Positions 10,307 to 22,784 are shown, numbered from the stretch's first letter. The stretch: DNA of 64,000 nucleotides from Prochlorococcus sp. AG-418-D13 (GCA_003214315.1 QCLU01000003.1:1-64000); one strand, 5' to 3'. The notes: a model not told the origin generated them from the sequence alone. Translations and numbers: made by a program.

Positions 10307-11314
10307 TTGGAAGGAATAAATTTTAATCAGATTGGAGTGTCATTCAAGGGAAGCGGAAGTTATGTACCTGATCAAATTCTAACCAATCAAAAAATTAGTC
10401 AAAAGGTTGATACAAGCAATGAATGGATAAAATCTAGAACAGGCATTTCTGAGAGAAGAATCTCTGGCTTAGAAGATAATGTTACTGAGATGGGTTATAA
10501 GGCGGCACTAACTGCTATAGAAATGGCTAATTGGGATATTAAAACGATTGATTTGATTGTTTTAGCTACTTCTACTCCGCATGATTTATTTGGATCAGCG
10601 CCATCCATTCAAGCTAAATTAGGGGCAGCTAATGCTGTAGCTTTCGATTTAACTGCAGCATGTAGTGGTTTCTTATTTGCCTTAATTACAGCCTCACAAT
10701 TTTTAAAAGGGGGCAGATTTAAAAGGGCTATTGTTATAGGAGCAGATCAACTATCAAGCTTTGTTGATTGGAATGATAGAAGAAGTTGTATTCTCTTTGG
10801 AGATGGTGCAGGTGCATTAGCAATTGAAGCTACTAATGAATTTGATAATTTAATTGGTTTTGAAATGAGAACTGATGGAGAAAGGGGTTCTTTTCTTAAT
10901 CTTCCATCAAAAAATAATAAGGATTTAATAATTGATAACATTGATTTTTCAATTGGAGCTTTTTCTCCAATTCAGATGAATGGTCAGGAAGTTTATAAAT
11001 TTGCAGTTAGAGAAGTGCCGATAATTCTTGAAAAGTTGTTTAAAAAAATAAATTATAATTCCGATGAAGTTGATTGGCTTGTATTGCATCAAGCTAATCA
11101 AAGGATATTGGATTCTGTAGGAGACAGGTTAAAAATTTCTAGAGAAAAAATTCTTAGCAATTTAGAAAAATATGGTAATACTTCAGCAGCAACAATTCCT
11201 CTAGTGATGGATGAGGCTATTAGAAATAATAGAATTAAACAAAATGATATTATTGCCACAAGTGGTTTTGGTGCTGGGTTAAGTTGGGGTGCAGCCCTCA
11301 TTAAATGGGGTTAA
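10307..11314 (+). CDS. fabH: 3-oxoacyl-ACP synthase III (TTG start in the track)
   Basis: NEWIKSRTGISERRI, AACSGFLFAL, HQANQRI, GNTSAATIPL. Confidence 0.95.
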   Translation: MEGINFNQIGVSFKGSGSYVPDQILTNQKISQKVDTSNEWIKSRTGISERRISGLEDNVTEMGYKAALTAIEMANWDIKTIDLIVLATSTPHDLFGSAPSIQAKLGAANAVAFDLTAACSGFLFALITASQFLKGGRFKRAIVIGADQLSSFVDWNDRRSCILFGDGAGALAIEATNEFDNLIGFEMRTDGERGSFLNLPSKNNKDLIIDNIDFSIGAFSPIQMNGQEVYKFAVREVPIILEKLFKKINYNSDEVDWLVLHQANQRILDSVGDRLKISREKILSNLEKYGNTSAATIPLVMDEAIRNNRIKQNDIIATSGFGAGLSWGAALIKWG

Positions 11315-11327
11315 AAAAAGGAGCATT

Positions 11328-12224
11328 ATGACAGTAGCATGGGTATTTCCTGGACAGGGTTCACAAAAAATTGGAATGGCAAAACAAATTGAAAATTTGC
11401 CTAACACAAAAGAAAGGTTTAGTTATGCATCTGAGATATTTGAGAGGAATTTATTTGAAATTTGTGAGTTAAATACTGAACCAACAAATCCTCTTATTGA
11501 TTTGAATAACACTAGAAATACACAAATTTGTCTTTTTTTAGTCGAATCAATTTTATTAGATGCATTAAAGGAAAATGGATTTAAACCAACTTATGTTGCT
11601 GGCCATAGTCTAGGAGAAATCACAGCATTATATTGTGCGGATGTTTTTTCTTTCGAAGATTGTGTTTCTCTAATAAAAGAAAGGTCTCAATTGATGGTAA
11701 ATGCTGGGAAAGGATCTATGGCAGCAGTAATTGGTTTTGATAGAAATGAACTTGATCTATTAGTACAAAAAATTGATGATATTGTAATTGCTAATGATAA
11801 TAGCTTTTCCCAAGTTGTCTTATCAGGATCTAGTGAGGCATTAGATAATTTATCGAGAGAAATTTCTTGTAAAAGATTCTTGAAATTAAATGTTTCAGGT
11901 GCATTTCATTCACCATTTATGAATGAACCTTCATCAAAATTTTCTGAGTATTTAAAACAGATTAAATTTAACAATCCTTCTTTTCCAGTCATAAGCAATT
12001 ATGAACCTTCACTTTGTAATGATCCAAACCAGCTTAAAATTAGACTAGAGAAACAAATGTGTAATGGAGTGAGGTGGCGAGAAACTATGGATTTAATGGC
12101 AAAAGGTAGTGATCTTCATATTGTTGAAATTGGCCCTTCTAATGTACTAAGCGGTTTAGGAAAAAGACATCTTAAAGATGTAAAAATTTCTCAAGTTTCC
12201 TCTTCTGATCAAATATCTTATTAA
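11328..12224 (+). CDS. fabD: Malonyl-CoA ACP transacylase
   Basis: VFPGQGSQKIGM, GHSLGEITAL; ATG at 11328 preceded by AAGGAG (track start at 11289 lies inside fabH). Confidence 0.94.
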   Translation: MTVAWVFPGQGSQKIGMAKQIENLPNTKERFSYASEIFERNLFEICELNTEPTNPLIDLNNTRNTQICLFLVESILLDALKENGFKPTYVAGHSLGEITALYCADVFSFEDCVSLIKERSQLMVNAGKGSMAAVIGFDRNELDLLVQKIDDIVIANDNSFSQVVLSGSSEALDNLSREISCKRFLKLNVSGAFHSPFMNEPSSKFSEYLKQIKFNNPSFPVISNYEPSLCNDPNQLKIRLEKQMCNGVRWRETMDLMAKGSDLHIVEIGPSNVLSGLGKRHLKDVKISQVSSSDQISY

Positions 12225-12229
12225 ATTGT

Positions 12230-12850
12230 ATGAAAAATGATTTTTTACAAAAATTAATCTATGAATTAGTTAGCAATCTTTTTGTATTTCCTATTTATAA
12301 ATTTGTATTTAAAGGTCATTTAATAGGTAGAGACAATATTCCGCAAAAAGGTTCCTTTATCATGGTTTCTAATCATGGTTCTTTGCTTGATCCTCCTTTG
12401 TTGGGACATGCTCTTGGACGTAATATATCTTTTATGGCCAAGTCAGAGCTATTTAAAATACCTTTACTTGGATTTGTTATCAAGGCTTGTGGAGCTTATC
12501 CTGTAAAGAGGGGAATTGCTGATAAAAATACCATTAAAACAGCATGTAAAAAATTATCAGATAATAATTCTATTGGAATTTTTATTGATGGTACTCGTCA
12601 AAAAAATGGGCGAGTTAACAAGCCAAAACAAGGCGCAGCCTTATTAGCCTTTAAAAATCAAAAATTATTATTGCCTGTTGCGATAGTTAATTCACATAGA
12701 CTAATAAAGTTTAAATTCTGCATTCCTTTTTTTTCAAAAATAGTTATTAAAGTGGGAAAACCTGTTCAACCTCCACAAAGTTCATCAAGAAATGATCTTA
12801 ATTCTGTAACAATGCTTCTTCAAGATAATATTAATAATTTGATTGGATGA
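12230..12850 (+). CDS. plsC: 1-acyl-sn-glycerol-3-phosphate acyltransferase
   Basis: SNHGSLLDPPLL acyltransferase motif, FIDGTRQKNGR. Confidence 0.9.
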   Translation: MKNDFLQKLIYELVSNLFVFPIYKFVFKGHLIGRDNIPQKGSFIMVSNHGSLLDPPLLGHALGRNISFMAKSELFKIPLLGFVIKACGAYPVKRGIADKNTIKTACKKLSDNNSIGIFIDGTRQKNGRVNKPKQGAALLAFKNQKLLLPVAIVNSHRLIKFKFCIPFFSKIVIKVGKPVQPPQSSSRNDLNSVTMLLQDNINNLIG

Positions 12851-12854
12851 AAAT

Positions 12855-13502
12855 TTAGTTAATTGGAGAAATAGGGTAAAGTGGCAAAACTTTCACCCAG
12901 GAATTTGTATTTAATAAATTTTTATTTGCTAAATTTAATAATTCTCTTAAATCTTCTTGATTATCGTAATTAGCCTCAAAAAAAAGTTCTTTATTCTCTA
13001 ATTCTTTAACAACTTTTGGTGCAACTTTTTCTCGAATAACTAGATCTGTAATATTTTCTTCGTCATGACAAATCTCATACTTACCTGCAATAAATCCTTT
13101 TCGTTTTAATTTTTTGTAAATCCAGAATGATTGTTTGTTTGTAAAAATATTATTTTTTGATGCAATTCTTTTTGCCATTAATTCAAATGAGCTAAAGCTA
13201 TCTAAAGGACAATTTATTTGTTGTGAGATAGTTCTTGCTAAAACTACAATAAGTCTTGAAGCATTAAAATTTGCTGGCCCTATGCTGACAGATATTTTAT
13301 TTACTTTTTTTAAATTTTCTTTGGAAATGAATTTTTTAAATTCAAAAATTAAGTTGTTACATAAATCATTATCAAATTGTTTAACAAATAATTTATCAGA
13401 TTCAATATTTCTGCTTTTTCTGTATATAAAGCAAAAAGAATTGTCTGTACAATGTATTCCTAATGTAGGGTAGTTAAGTCTTCGCTTGAGATTATGTGTC
13501 AT
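12855..13502 (-). CDS. tsaB: Probable TsaB/YeaZ family protein (tRNA t6A)
   Basis: IGPANFNASRLIVVLARTIS resembles the TsaB GPGSFTGLR-type motif; length fits. Confidence 0.7.
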   Translation of the reverse strand: MTHNLKRRLNYPTLGIHCTDNSFCFIYRKSRNIESDKLFVKQFDNDLCNNLIFEFKKFISKENLKKVNKISVSIGPANFNASRLIVVLARTISQQINCPLDSFSSFELMAKRIASKNNIFTNKQSFWIYKKLKRKGFIAGKYEICHDEENITDLVIREKVAPKVVKELENKELFFEANYDNQEDLRELLNLANKNLLNTNSWVKVLPLYPISPIN

Positions 13503-13511
13503 CTATTACCT

Positions 13512-13763
13512 TTAAACAGGTAACTCCAAACCTGGATTACATTTAGACCACTTACCAAATTCATTTGTAAAACTTTCACAAGATTGAACATCCCAATCAG
13601 TTTTATAATCACCGTTCTTATCTTTAATTATACTGACGTGAATGAATGGCTTTTTTGCTTTAAAATCAGGAAAATCACAGATATTATGTACTCCATGATT
13701 ATTTTCGACGTCATGATAAGTGATACATCTATCAACCCATTTACAGTTGATGCAAATGCACAT
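13512..13763 (-). CDS. ycf34: Ycf34 family protein
   Basis: MCICINCKWVDRCITYHDVE Cys-rich N-terminus, 83 aa. Confidence 0.9.
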   Translation of the reverse strand: MCICINCKWVDRCITYHDVENNHGVHNICDFPDFKAKKPFIHVSIIKDKNGDYKTDWDVQSCESFTNEFGKWSKCNPGLELPV

Positions 13764-13777
13764 AACTAATACTAAAA

Positions 13778-14998
13778 ATGAAAAGAAATAAGATTCTCAT
13801 TGATCATACACTAATTATTGATGAATTAGAAAGAAGTATCAAATTTTATAATTGGAATTCTATCTTATCTTTTTTACCTAAAGGGTCTTATTTGGTTGGT
13901 GGTTACATACGAGATATTATTTTGAAAAGAATAACTGAAAAGGTAGATGTTGATATTGTGGTGCCTTTTAATGCTATTAAAATTGGGAAAATGATTTCAG
14001 AGAATATTAACTCTAAATTTATAATCCTAGATAAGGAAAGAGAAGTTGTAAGAATTATTCTTAATCATATCTCAATTGATATTGCTAATCAGATTTCCTC
14101 CACTATCGAGGGCGATCTAAGCAGTAGGGACTTTTCCATAAATTCAATTGCATTTTTATTTGATAAGAAGCTTTTGTTTGATCCATTTAATGGTCTCAAA
14201 GATTTACAGTGTTCTCTACTTAAAACTTATTCAGAAATTAACTTACTTAATGATCCATTACGCATTTTAAGATGTTTTAGGTTTGTTTCCGAATTGAATT
14301 TTAAAATAGATCTAAAATTAGTTGATTTTATAAAAAAAAATAAAGGTAAACTATATCTTGTTGCGGAAGAGAGGATTAATTATGAAATAAATAAAATTGT
14401 AAATGGAGAAAATGCTCTTGAGGCAGTAATTTTGGTAAAAAAATTTAATATATTTGGATCTGATAATTTTTATAAAAATTCTTTTTTTTTGGATTTACAA
14501 AAAATTAACTATACAGAACTTAATAAGAATGAAAAAAAGAATTTTTTACCACTTTTTTTGATAGCCCAAATTTTAGATGAAGTGTCTCTAGAGCAATATA
14601 AATTTAGTAAAAATGAAATTGCAAAAACTAAATTATTACGAAAATGGCACTTTTTGTTGGAGAAAAAAAATATCGCTCAATTAACTGAATCAGATAGATT
14701 TGCATTACATAAAGAATTAGAGATGTTTTTTCCATCTTTTATTTGTTATTTACCTCAAAACTTACGATTAGATTGGCTTAATAGATGGCGTGACAAAGAT
14801 GATAAATTATTTCATCCTTCAAACTTACTTAATGGTGACGTAATCAAAAAAAACTTAAAAATAAATGATGGGCCTATCTTAGGAGAGCTTTTACAGTATC
14901 TTTCTTCGGAACTTGCATATAAGAGATTGAATAATTTTGATGAAGCTATTTATAAAGCAAAGCGATGGATTGAACAAAATGCGCCAAAATGTGATTAA
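13778..14998 (+). CDS. cca: tRNA nucleotidyltransferase / poly(A) polymerase family
   Basis: YLVGGYIRDIIL, VDIVV, RDFSINSIAF, DPLRILRCFRF. Confidence 0.88.
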   Translation: MKRNKILIDHTLIIDELERSIKFYNWNSILSFLPKGSYLVGGYIRDIILKRITEKVDVDIVVPFNAIKIGKMISENINSKFIILDKEREVVRIILNHISIDIANQISSTIEGDLSSRDFSINSIAFLFDKKLLFDPFNGLKDLQCSLLKTYSEINLLNDPLRILRCFRFVSELNFKIDLKLVDFIKKNKGKLYLVAEERINYEINKIVNGENALEAVILVKKFNIFGSDNFYKNSFFLDLQKINYTELNKNEKKNFLPLFLIAQILDEVSLEQYKFSKNEIAKTKLLRKWHFLLEKKNIAQLTESDRFALHKELEMFFPSFICYLPQNLRLDWLNRWRDKDDKLFHPSNLLNGDVIKKNLKINDGPILGELLQYLSSELAYKRLNNFDEAIYKAKRWIEQNAPKCD

Positions 14999-15056
14999 AT
15001 ACACATAGCTTAGTTTTGTCTAGAAGTTCAGACTTCAAAATCATTTTTAAAAATTT

Positions 15057-15476
15057 ATGAGCATACGCATTTACATTGGCAACTTACCACAAGGATTTAA
15101 TCCAAAAGAATTTGATACACTTTTAAAATCAGTTTCTGATTCGATTAGATTTAAAGCGGTTCTAGATAAGGAAACTAAGGAATGTAGGGGGTTTGGTTTC
15201 GCGACAACTAATAATGAAGAGAATGCTAATTTATTAATTCAAAAGTTAAACGGTTTTGAATTTAATGGTTCTAAATTAAGAGTAGAGATATCAGAAAAGA
15301 AAGATTCTGCTTCAAACAAAAGAAATGGTGGAAAATTAAACAAGAACAAGAAGAGGAAGGACTTTAAGAAAATTGTTCACAGTGATGCTCCTAACCTAGA
15401 AGCTCCTGATCCAAGATGGGCTGGCGAACTATCTAAATTAAAAGATTTGTTGGCTAATCAAAAGACGCCTGCTTAA
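15057..15476 (+). CDS. RNA-binding protein, RRM domain
   Basis: IYIGNLPQGF RNP2-like and KECRGFGFAT RNP1-like motifs, basic C-terminus. Confidence 0.92.
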   Translation: MSIRIYIGNLPQGFNPKEFDTLLKSVSDSIRFKAVLDKETKECRGFGFATTNNEENANLLIQKLNGFEFNGSKLRVEISEKKDSASNKRNGGKLNKNKKRKDFKKIVHSDAPNLEAPDPRWAGELSKLKDLLANQKTPA

Positions 15477-16385
15477 TTATTTAATTCTAGAAATTAAAAA
15501 AGATATTGGAATCTCGAGAGCTTTAACTGAATTTTTGACAAAAGCCCTATTATTAAAAACATCATAATCTAACCTTTCAATAGAATCTAATATTCCTCTG
15601 TAAAGACGCAAAGATGTCCATACCGGCCATCTTGCGTCAGAAGATAGCCATTTAATACCATCCTCAGACTTTTGGAACCATTCACGAGCCCTTGCTAATT
15701 GAAAGTTCATCAGTGCTTTCCACTGCTTGTTTATTTTTCCTTTTAAAAGTTCTTCTTCAGAATAATTAAATTTTTCAATATCAGCTTGAGGGAGATAAAT
15801 TCTTCCTCTGTGTCTATCTTCTCCCACATCCCTCAATATATTTGTTAATTGATTTGCAATTCCTAGAGCTATAGCTGCTTCAGAGGGGTCAGGTATAGCA
15901 CTCCATGGGGCGGATGTATAGGCGCTGTCAATCCCCATCACATTCTGAGTCATTAAACCAACAGTCCCTGCGACTCTATAACAGTAGAGTTTTAATTCAT
16001 CAAAGTCTTTGTATCGAAATTTATTCAGATCCATTCTCTGGCCATCAATCATGTCTAAATAGGGTTGAATACTTTGTGGATATTTCTCGATGGTATCTAA
16101 TAAAACTGAATCTAATTTAGATTTGATATTTCCTTTAAATACATTTTTAGTATTTTCTTCCCATTCATCTAGATTGTCTGAAAGCTCATCTTGCGATTTG
16201 GTTGAGGCTTCTACGCTATCCATTATTTCATCTGTTCTTCTACACCATACATAGATAGCCCAAATAGCTTTTCTCTTTTCATGAGGTAATAGAAGAGTTC
16301 CTAAATAAAAGGTTTTAGCCCATTGTTGAGTTTCTTTTCGGCATATTTCGTATGCTTGATCTAAGTGAGAAATTGAATTTTTCAA
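15477..16385 (-). CDS. crtB: Phytoene synthase
   Basis: YVWCRRTDEIMD, YCYRVAGTVGLM, ANQLTNILRDVGEDRHRGRIYLP. Confidence 0.95.
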   Translation of the reverse strand: MKNSISHLDQAYEICRKETQQWAKTFYLGTLLLPHEKRKAIWAIYVWCRRTDEIMDSVEASTKSQDELSDNLDEWEENTKNVFKGNIKSKLDSVLLDTIEKYPQSIQPYLDMIDGQRMDLNKFRYKDFDELKLYCYRVAGTVGLMTQNVMGIDSAYTSAPWSAIPDPSEAAIALGIANQLTNILRDVGEDRHRGRIYLPQADIEKFNYSEEELLKGKINKQWKALMNFQLARAREWFQKSEDGIKWLSSDARWPVWTSLRLYRGILDSIERLDYDVFNNRAFVKNSVKALEIPISFLISRIK

Positions 16386-16425
16386 AAAAAAGTTTTAGCT
16401 GAATTTAAGAATTTTGTAAATGTTA

Positions 16426-17865
<1,440 letters not shown>

Positions 17866-17913
17866 TTAAAGTTAGAACATAATAGTTTTTTTCGTTGATT
17901 ATTTCTTAAAATT

Positions 17914-18261
17914 ATGGAAAAAATGCTTTTAAAATCGACTACGAGACATGTAAGAATTTTTACTGCCGAAGTAGTTAATGAGGAATTACAATTCCATCCC
18001 AACAAACTAACTCTTGATTTAGATCCCGATAACGAATTTATTTGGAACGAAGATTCTCTAAACAAAATAAATGAAAAATTTAATGAGCTAATTAAAGAGA
18101 GAGCAGGAAACGATTTAGATGATTATGAACTTCGAAAAATAGGTTCAGAAATCGAAGGTTTAATCAAATTTTTACTTCAAAATGGTCAGCTTTGTTATAA
18201 CCCTGATTGTAGAGTTATGAATTATTCCATGGGTTTACCAAAGACAAATAAAGTGCTGTGA
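17914..18261 (+). CDS. ndhM: NAD(P)H-quinone oxidoreductase subunit M
   Basis: [48 protein letters not shown]. Confidence 0.92.
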   Translation: MEKMLLKSTTRHVRIFTAEVVNEELQFHPNKLTLDLDPDNEFIWNEDSLNKINEKFNELIKERAGNDLDDYELRKIGSEIEGLIKFLLQNGQLCYNPDCRVMNYSMGLPKTNKVL

Positions 18262-18881
18262 ATAGATCATCCTCAAATAGAAGGCCAAGGAGAGGCTCAA
18301 ATAGAAGTTATTACCCTCCAAATCCAAGAGACATCGATTCCTATGGACAAAGAAACGGGAGATTGCCTGCTTCTTCTGAACAAAAAATCAACTTTAGTAC
18401 AGGAACCATTGCCGTACTTGCTGGAGTACTGATTTTAGGAGTTGGTATTGGGAGCGCTATTACAAGTACAACAGATGGCGGACAGGGAAACATAGCTAGT
18501 CAACAACAATTAGATATGGCTGTTCCAGACCCGGAATTTTGTAGACAATGGGGAGCTAGTGCTTTTGTAATTGATGTTGAAATGTATACAACTCTGAATC
18601 CATCTACGAGTTTTGTAACGCAACCAGCTCTTCAGCCAGGGTGTGTGATTAGAAGAGAGAATTGGACAGTTTTACAAAAACAGGGCGCAATTAGTAATGA
18701 AGATGTAAGAGAATGTAAGCAAAGAATGAATACTTTTGCTTATATTGGATCTATAAGAGATAAGCCAATAGTTAAGTGCGTTTATCAGACTGATGTAAAT
18801 GAAAATAAATTTATAATAAAAGGCGATGGACAAGCCGAAGACGGAGGTGTCGGTATTAATAAAGAAGCAATTCAGTTTTAA
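18258..18881 (+). CDS. Conserved membrane-anchored protein, DUF3172-like
   Basis: One TM segment, then [39 protein letters not shown]. Confidence 0.8.
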   Translation: MNRSSSNRRPRRGSNRSYYPPNPRDIDSYGQRNGRLPASSEQKINFSTGTIAVLAGVLILGVGIGSAITSTTDGGQGNIASQQQLDMAVPDPEFCRQWGASAFVIDVEMYTTLNPSTSFVTQPALQPGCVIRRENWTVLQKQGAISNEDVRECKQRMNTFAYIGSIRDKPIVKCVYQTDVNENKFIIKGDGQAEDGGVGINKEAIQF

Positions 18882-18887
18882 TCTAAA

Positions 18888-19832
18888 TTATGTATGCCTT
18901 AAAGGGCTTTCTAAACTAGCAAATTGTGGCAGAATATTTTTCTTAAATACTTCTGATGCCCTTGATGTGTACCTCGACGGATTAGTAATTAATTTAAGTT
19001 CTCTTTTAACTTCTAAGTCAGCAACGAATGCTTTGTGTAATGTTCCAGCCGATAATTCTCTTTCAATAGAAACCACAGGCAAAAAGGATGCTCCTAAACC
19101 TGATTGAACTGCATTCTTGATTGCTTCAAGAGAGTTAAGTTCCATCTCGATTTTTAATCTTTGAATATCAAGCCCAGAATCTTGAAGAAGTTTATCAACA
19201 ACTTTTCTTGTTGTAGATTGAGAGTCTAATGTTACAAAATTTAATTTGTATAAGTCTTCTTTTAAAAGCTCTTTTTTGGTTGAAAGTGGATGTTTTGAGG
19301 GTAAAACTAATGCCAATTCATCTGTGGCATATGGAATTACTTGTAGCAAATTTTCTAAATCTCCAGGTAATTGTCCGCCAATAATAGCTAAGTCAATTTG
19401 TCCATTTGCGACACTCCAACCAGTTCTTCTAGTACTATGCACCTGAAGTTGAACAGATACTTCAGGGTATTTTTGTCTAAATAGTCCTATCATTCTTGGC
19501 ATTAAATAAGTTCCTGTTGTTTGGCTGGCTCCAATGACAAGAGTTCCACCTTTTAAGCTATTTAAATCTTCAATAGCTTTGCAAGCTTCGTCGCATTGAT
19601 TTAAAATTCTTTCGCAATATTCAAGCAATAGTCTCCCTGCTTCAGTCAATAAAGCCTTCCTACCACCTCTGTCAAAAATTGTGATTTCAAGTTGTTTTTC
19701 TAGATTTTGTATTTGTAAACTCACGGCAGGTTGGGTTACATATAAGAGATCTGCAGCTTTTTTAAAACTTCCTTGAGCTGCTATAGCTTTTAGTATTCTT
19801 AATTGGTCGAGCGTAAATGGTAATTCTGGCAT
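18888..19832 (-). CDS. rbcR: LysR-family regulator (RbcR/Ycf30-like)
   Basis: N-terminal LysR HTH ([40 protein letters not shown]), effector domain. Confidence 0.85.
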   Translation of the reverse strand: MPELPFTLDQLRILKAIAAQGSFKKAADLLYVTQPAVSLQIQNLEKQLEITIFDRGGRKALLTEAGRLLLEYCERILNQCDEACKAIEDLNSLKGGTLVIGASQTTGTYLMPRMIGLFRQKYPEVSVQLQVHSTRRTGWSVANGQIDLAIIGGQLPGDLENLLQVIPYATDELALVLPSKHPLSTKKELLKEDLYKLNFVTLDSQSTTRKVVDKLLQDSGLDIQRLKIEMELNSLEAIKNAVQSGLGASFLPVVSIERELSAGTLHKAFVADLEVKRELKLITNPSRYTSRASEVFKKNILPQFASLESPLRHT

Positions 19833-19915
19833 CTATTACGCTTACAATTACTTATAATTCTAATGCTTAAAAGCAACCTTGTTAAGAACAAAAATTATTT
19901 GAATAACTTAAATAT

Positions 19916-20644
19916 ATGGAGACTCATCAAACTTCTCTAATAATCTTACTATTGATTTTGATTTTTGCGGTAATTCATAGTGGTGGAGCTGCTTTAAGAA
20001 TCAAAGCAGAATCTATGATGGGTCCGAGGTTATGGCGATTATGTTTTGTTTTTTTAAGTTTGCCATCTGCAATTATCTTGATTAGTTATTTTTTATCTCA
20101 TAGATATGATGGAATCAGATTATGGAATTTGCAGGGTAATAATTTTGTTTTTGTGATTGTCTGGTTCTTAACAGCAATAAGCTTTTTATTTTTATATCCC
20201 GCTACTTACAATTTGCTAGAAATTCCTTCTGTTTTAAAACCAAAAGTACGTATTTATGGAACTGGGATAATGAGAATAACAAGACATCCACAAGCATTTG
20301 GTCAGATAATTTGGTGTTTTTCTCATACTTTATGGATTGGTTCTTCATTCACGCTAATAACTTCTATAGGCTTGATTCTGCATCATCTTTTTGCAATCTG
20401 GCATGGGGATAAGAGATTAGCAAATAGATTTGGAGAAGAATTTGAAAAGTTTAAAAAAAATACTTCCATAATCCCTTTCATGGCAATTATTGAAGGGAGG
20501 CAAGAATTTAAAATTAAAGAATTTTTTAGGTTATCTCAGCTGGGTATATTAATTGCGATAGGCGTACTTTGGTGGTCTCATCAGTATATAAATATTGCTG
20601 TTAAAACATTTAATTCATCATTTTTGTCTGAAATTTTCAATTGA
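19916..20644 (+). CDS. NnrU family membrane protein
   Basis: Multi-TM protein with RITRHPQAFGQIIWCFSHTLW. Confidence 0.85.
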   Translation: METHQTSLIILLLILIFAVIHSGGAALRIKAESMMGPRLWRLCFVFLSLPSAIILISYFLSHRYDGIRLWNLQGNNFVFVIVWFLTAISFLFLYPATYNLLEIPSVLKPKVRIYGTGIMRITRHPQAFGQIIWCFSHTLWIGSSFTLITSIGLILHHLFAIWHGDKRLANRFGEEFEKFKKNTSIIPFMAIIEGRQEFKIKEFFRLSQLGILIAIGVLWWSHQYINIAVKTFNSSFLSEIFN

Positions 20645-20677
20645 CAGTTTAAAATCAAAGTACAAGTTTTTTAAAAA

Positions 20678-22699
20678 ATGCCTCAAGCTTCAGAAATTGC
20701 CTGGTTAATTCCCGTTTTCCCACTTATTGGAGCAGTGCTTTCTGGCTTAGGACTAATAAGCATTAACAAGAAAATTAATAATTCAAGAGAAATTGTTTCT
20801 GTAGGTTTGATTTCTTTCGTTGGGATTTCTGCGGTAATTAGTTATAAAGCTTTAATTGAACAAGTTAATGGTTATCAATCAGTAGAAAAATTATTTGTAT
20901 GGGCCAATGCTGGGGATTTCACAATTCCAATGGGATTTGTGCTTGATCCTTTGGGGAGTGTAATGCTTGCGTTAGTCACTACAATAACTTTGCTAGTAAT
21001 GATCTACTCTCATGGTTATATGGCGCATGACAAAGGTTATGTCAGATTTTTTACATATTTAGCATTATTTAGTAGTTCAATGATGGGATTAATAGTTAGT
21101 CCGAATTTATTAGAAATTTATGTTTTTTGGGAATTAGTTGGGATGTGTTCTTATTTATTGGTTGGTTTTTGGTATGACAGGGATGGCGCTGCACACGCTG
21201 CACAAAAAGCATTTGTCGTTAATAGAGTGGGAGATTTTGGGTTATTACTAGGAATTCTTGGCCTATTTTGGGCAACAAATAGTTTTGATTTTAATGAAAT
21301 AGCTACTGGAATTTCTCAATCAATATCTGACAATTCGATACCCATTTGGGCTGCTTTATTACTTTGTTTTTTAGTTTTTTTAGGTCCAATGGCTAAATCT
21401 GCTCAGTTTCCTCTTCATGTTTGGTTACCTGATGCGATGGAAGGCCCGACACCTATTTCTGCACTTATCCATGCTGCAACAATGGTTGCAGCAGGAATAT
21501 TTCTTGTAGCAAGACTTCAACCTTTGTATTCAATTTTCCCCTCTATTCAGTTCATTATTGCTTTAGTTGGTACCATTACTTGTTTTTTAGGAGCCTCTAT
21601 AGCTTTGACCCAAATGGATTTAAAAAAAGGTTTAGCGTATAGCACAGTTTCTCAGCTTGGGTATATGATGCTCGCAATGGGTTGTGGAGCACCAGTAGCA
21701 GGAATTTTTCATTTAGTGACTCATGCTTGCTTTAAAGCAATGCTATTTTTGGGATCTGGTTCAGTAATACATGCTATGGAAGAAGTAGTTGGCCATCAGC
21801 CTGTATTAGCTCAAGATATGAGATTAATGGGTGGTTTAAGAAAAAAAATGCCATACACATCAACAACATTTTTAATAGGCTGTGTAGCAATAAGTGGAAT
21901 CCCCCCATTGGCAGGTTTTTGGAGTAAAGACGAGATACTGGGAAATGCTTTTATATCATTTCCAGCTTTTTGGTTCGTAGGACTTCTAACAGCTGGTATG
22001 ACTGCTTTTTATATGTTTAGGCTTTATTTCTTGACATTTGAAGGAGATTTCAGAGGCGAGAATAAAGAATTGCAAAAAGAGCTCCTAATAGCCTCTAAAA
22101 CAAACCTAGATGAAGAAAATGAAGAAGAGCATGAAGAACATGGCTCTATTCATGAGTCACCCTGGTCAATGACATTTCCCTTAGTATTTCTAGCTGTACC
22201 GTCTGTAATTATCGGTTTTATGGGACTTCCATGGGATAGCAAAATTGCAAATTTACTAGATCCTGAAGAAGCAGAGACTGCTGCAAAAGCCTTCGAATTA
22301 AAAGAATTTTTGCCTTTAGCACTTGCATCAGTACTTATTGCATCAGCTGGAATCATCATTGCTTACCAGGCATATTTTGTGAAAAAAATTAATTTATCAG
22401 TTTTATTTGCCGAAAAGTTTCCTAGCATCAATCGGTTTTTATCCAATAAATGGTATCTAGATGATATTAATGAAAAACTTTTTGTTAAGGGTAGTAGAAA
22501 ACTTGCTAAAGAAGTTTTAGAGGTTGATTCTAAGGTTGTTGATGGCGTTGTAAATCTTACTGGACTTGTAACTTTAGGAAGTGGAGAAGGTTTAAAATAT
22601 TTTGAGACTGGTAGGGCTCAATTTTATGCTCTTATTGTTTTTGGAGGTGTAATTTTACTAGTTGCTATATTTGGTTTTCAATCTCCTCAAGTATCTTAA
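20678..22699 (+). CDS. ndhF: NAD(P)H-quinone oxidoreductase subunit 5
   Basis: FWELVGMCSYLLVGFWYDR, PLHVWLPDAMEGPTPISALIHAATMVAAG. Confidence 0.95.
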   Translation: MPQASEIAWLIPVFPLIGAVLSGLGLISINKKINNSREIVSVGLISFVGISAVISYKALIEQVNGYQSVEKLFVWANAGDFTIPMGFVLDPLGSVMLALVTTITLLVMIYSHGYMAHDKGYVRFFTYLALFSSSMMGLIVSPNLLEIYVFWELVGMCSYLLVGFWYDRDGAAHAAQKAFVVNRVGDFGLLLGILGLFWATNSFDFNEIATGISQSISDNSIPIWAALLLCFLVFLGPMAKSAQFPLHVWLPDAMEGPTPISALIHAATMVAAGIFLVARLQPLYSIFPSIQFIIALVGTITCFLGASIALTQMDLKKGLAYSTVSQLGYMMLAMGCGAPVAGIFHLVTHACFKAMLFLGSGSVIHAMEEVVGHQPVLAQDMRLMGGLRKKMPYTSTTFLIGCVAISGIPPLAGFWSKDEILGNAFISFPAFWFVGLLTAGMTAFYMFRLYFLTFEGDFRGENKELQKELLIASKTNLDEENEEEHEEHGSIHESPWSMTFPLVFLAVPSVIIGFMGLPWDSKIANLLDPEEAETAAKAFELKEFLPLALASVLIASAGIIIAYQAYFVKKINLSVLFAEKFPSINRFLSNKWYLDDINEKLFVKGSRKLAKEVLEVDSKVVDGVVNLTGLVTLGSGEGLKYFETGRAQFYALIVFGGVILLVAIFGFQSPQVS

Positions 22700-22784
22700 T
22701 TACAATTGTGTGTCTTCACTGTCCATTGGGGTGAAAAAATACAGAAAATTTCTAGACTTTATTTAGGATAAATTTCTTATTAAA

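Noticed and set aside
8399-11301. Minus-strand ORFs at 8399-8692, 9613-9828, 10747-10941 and 11098-11301
   Set aside because: Antisense to rpaB, plsX and fabH; composition is explained by the sense codons.
13135-13769. Plus-strand ORFs 13135-13473 (112 aa) and 13584-13769 (61 aa)
   Set aside because: Antisense to tsaB-like and ycf34 genes, which have recognisable motifs.
18826-19107. 93-aa plus-strand ORF overlapping DUF3172 3' end and rbcR
   Set aside because: Overlaps two supported genes in other frames; no motif.
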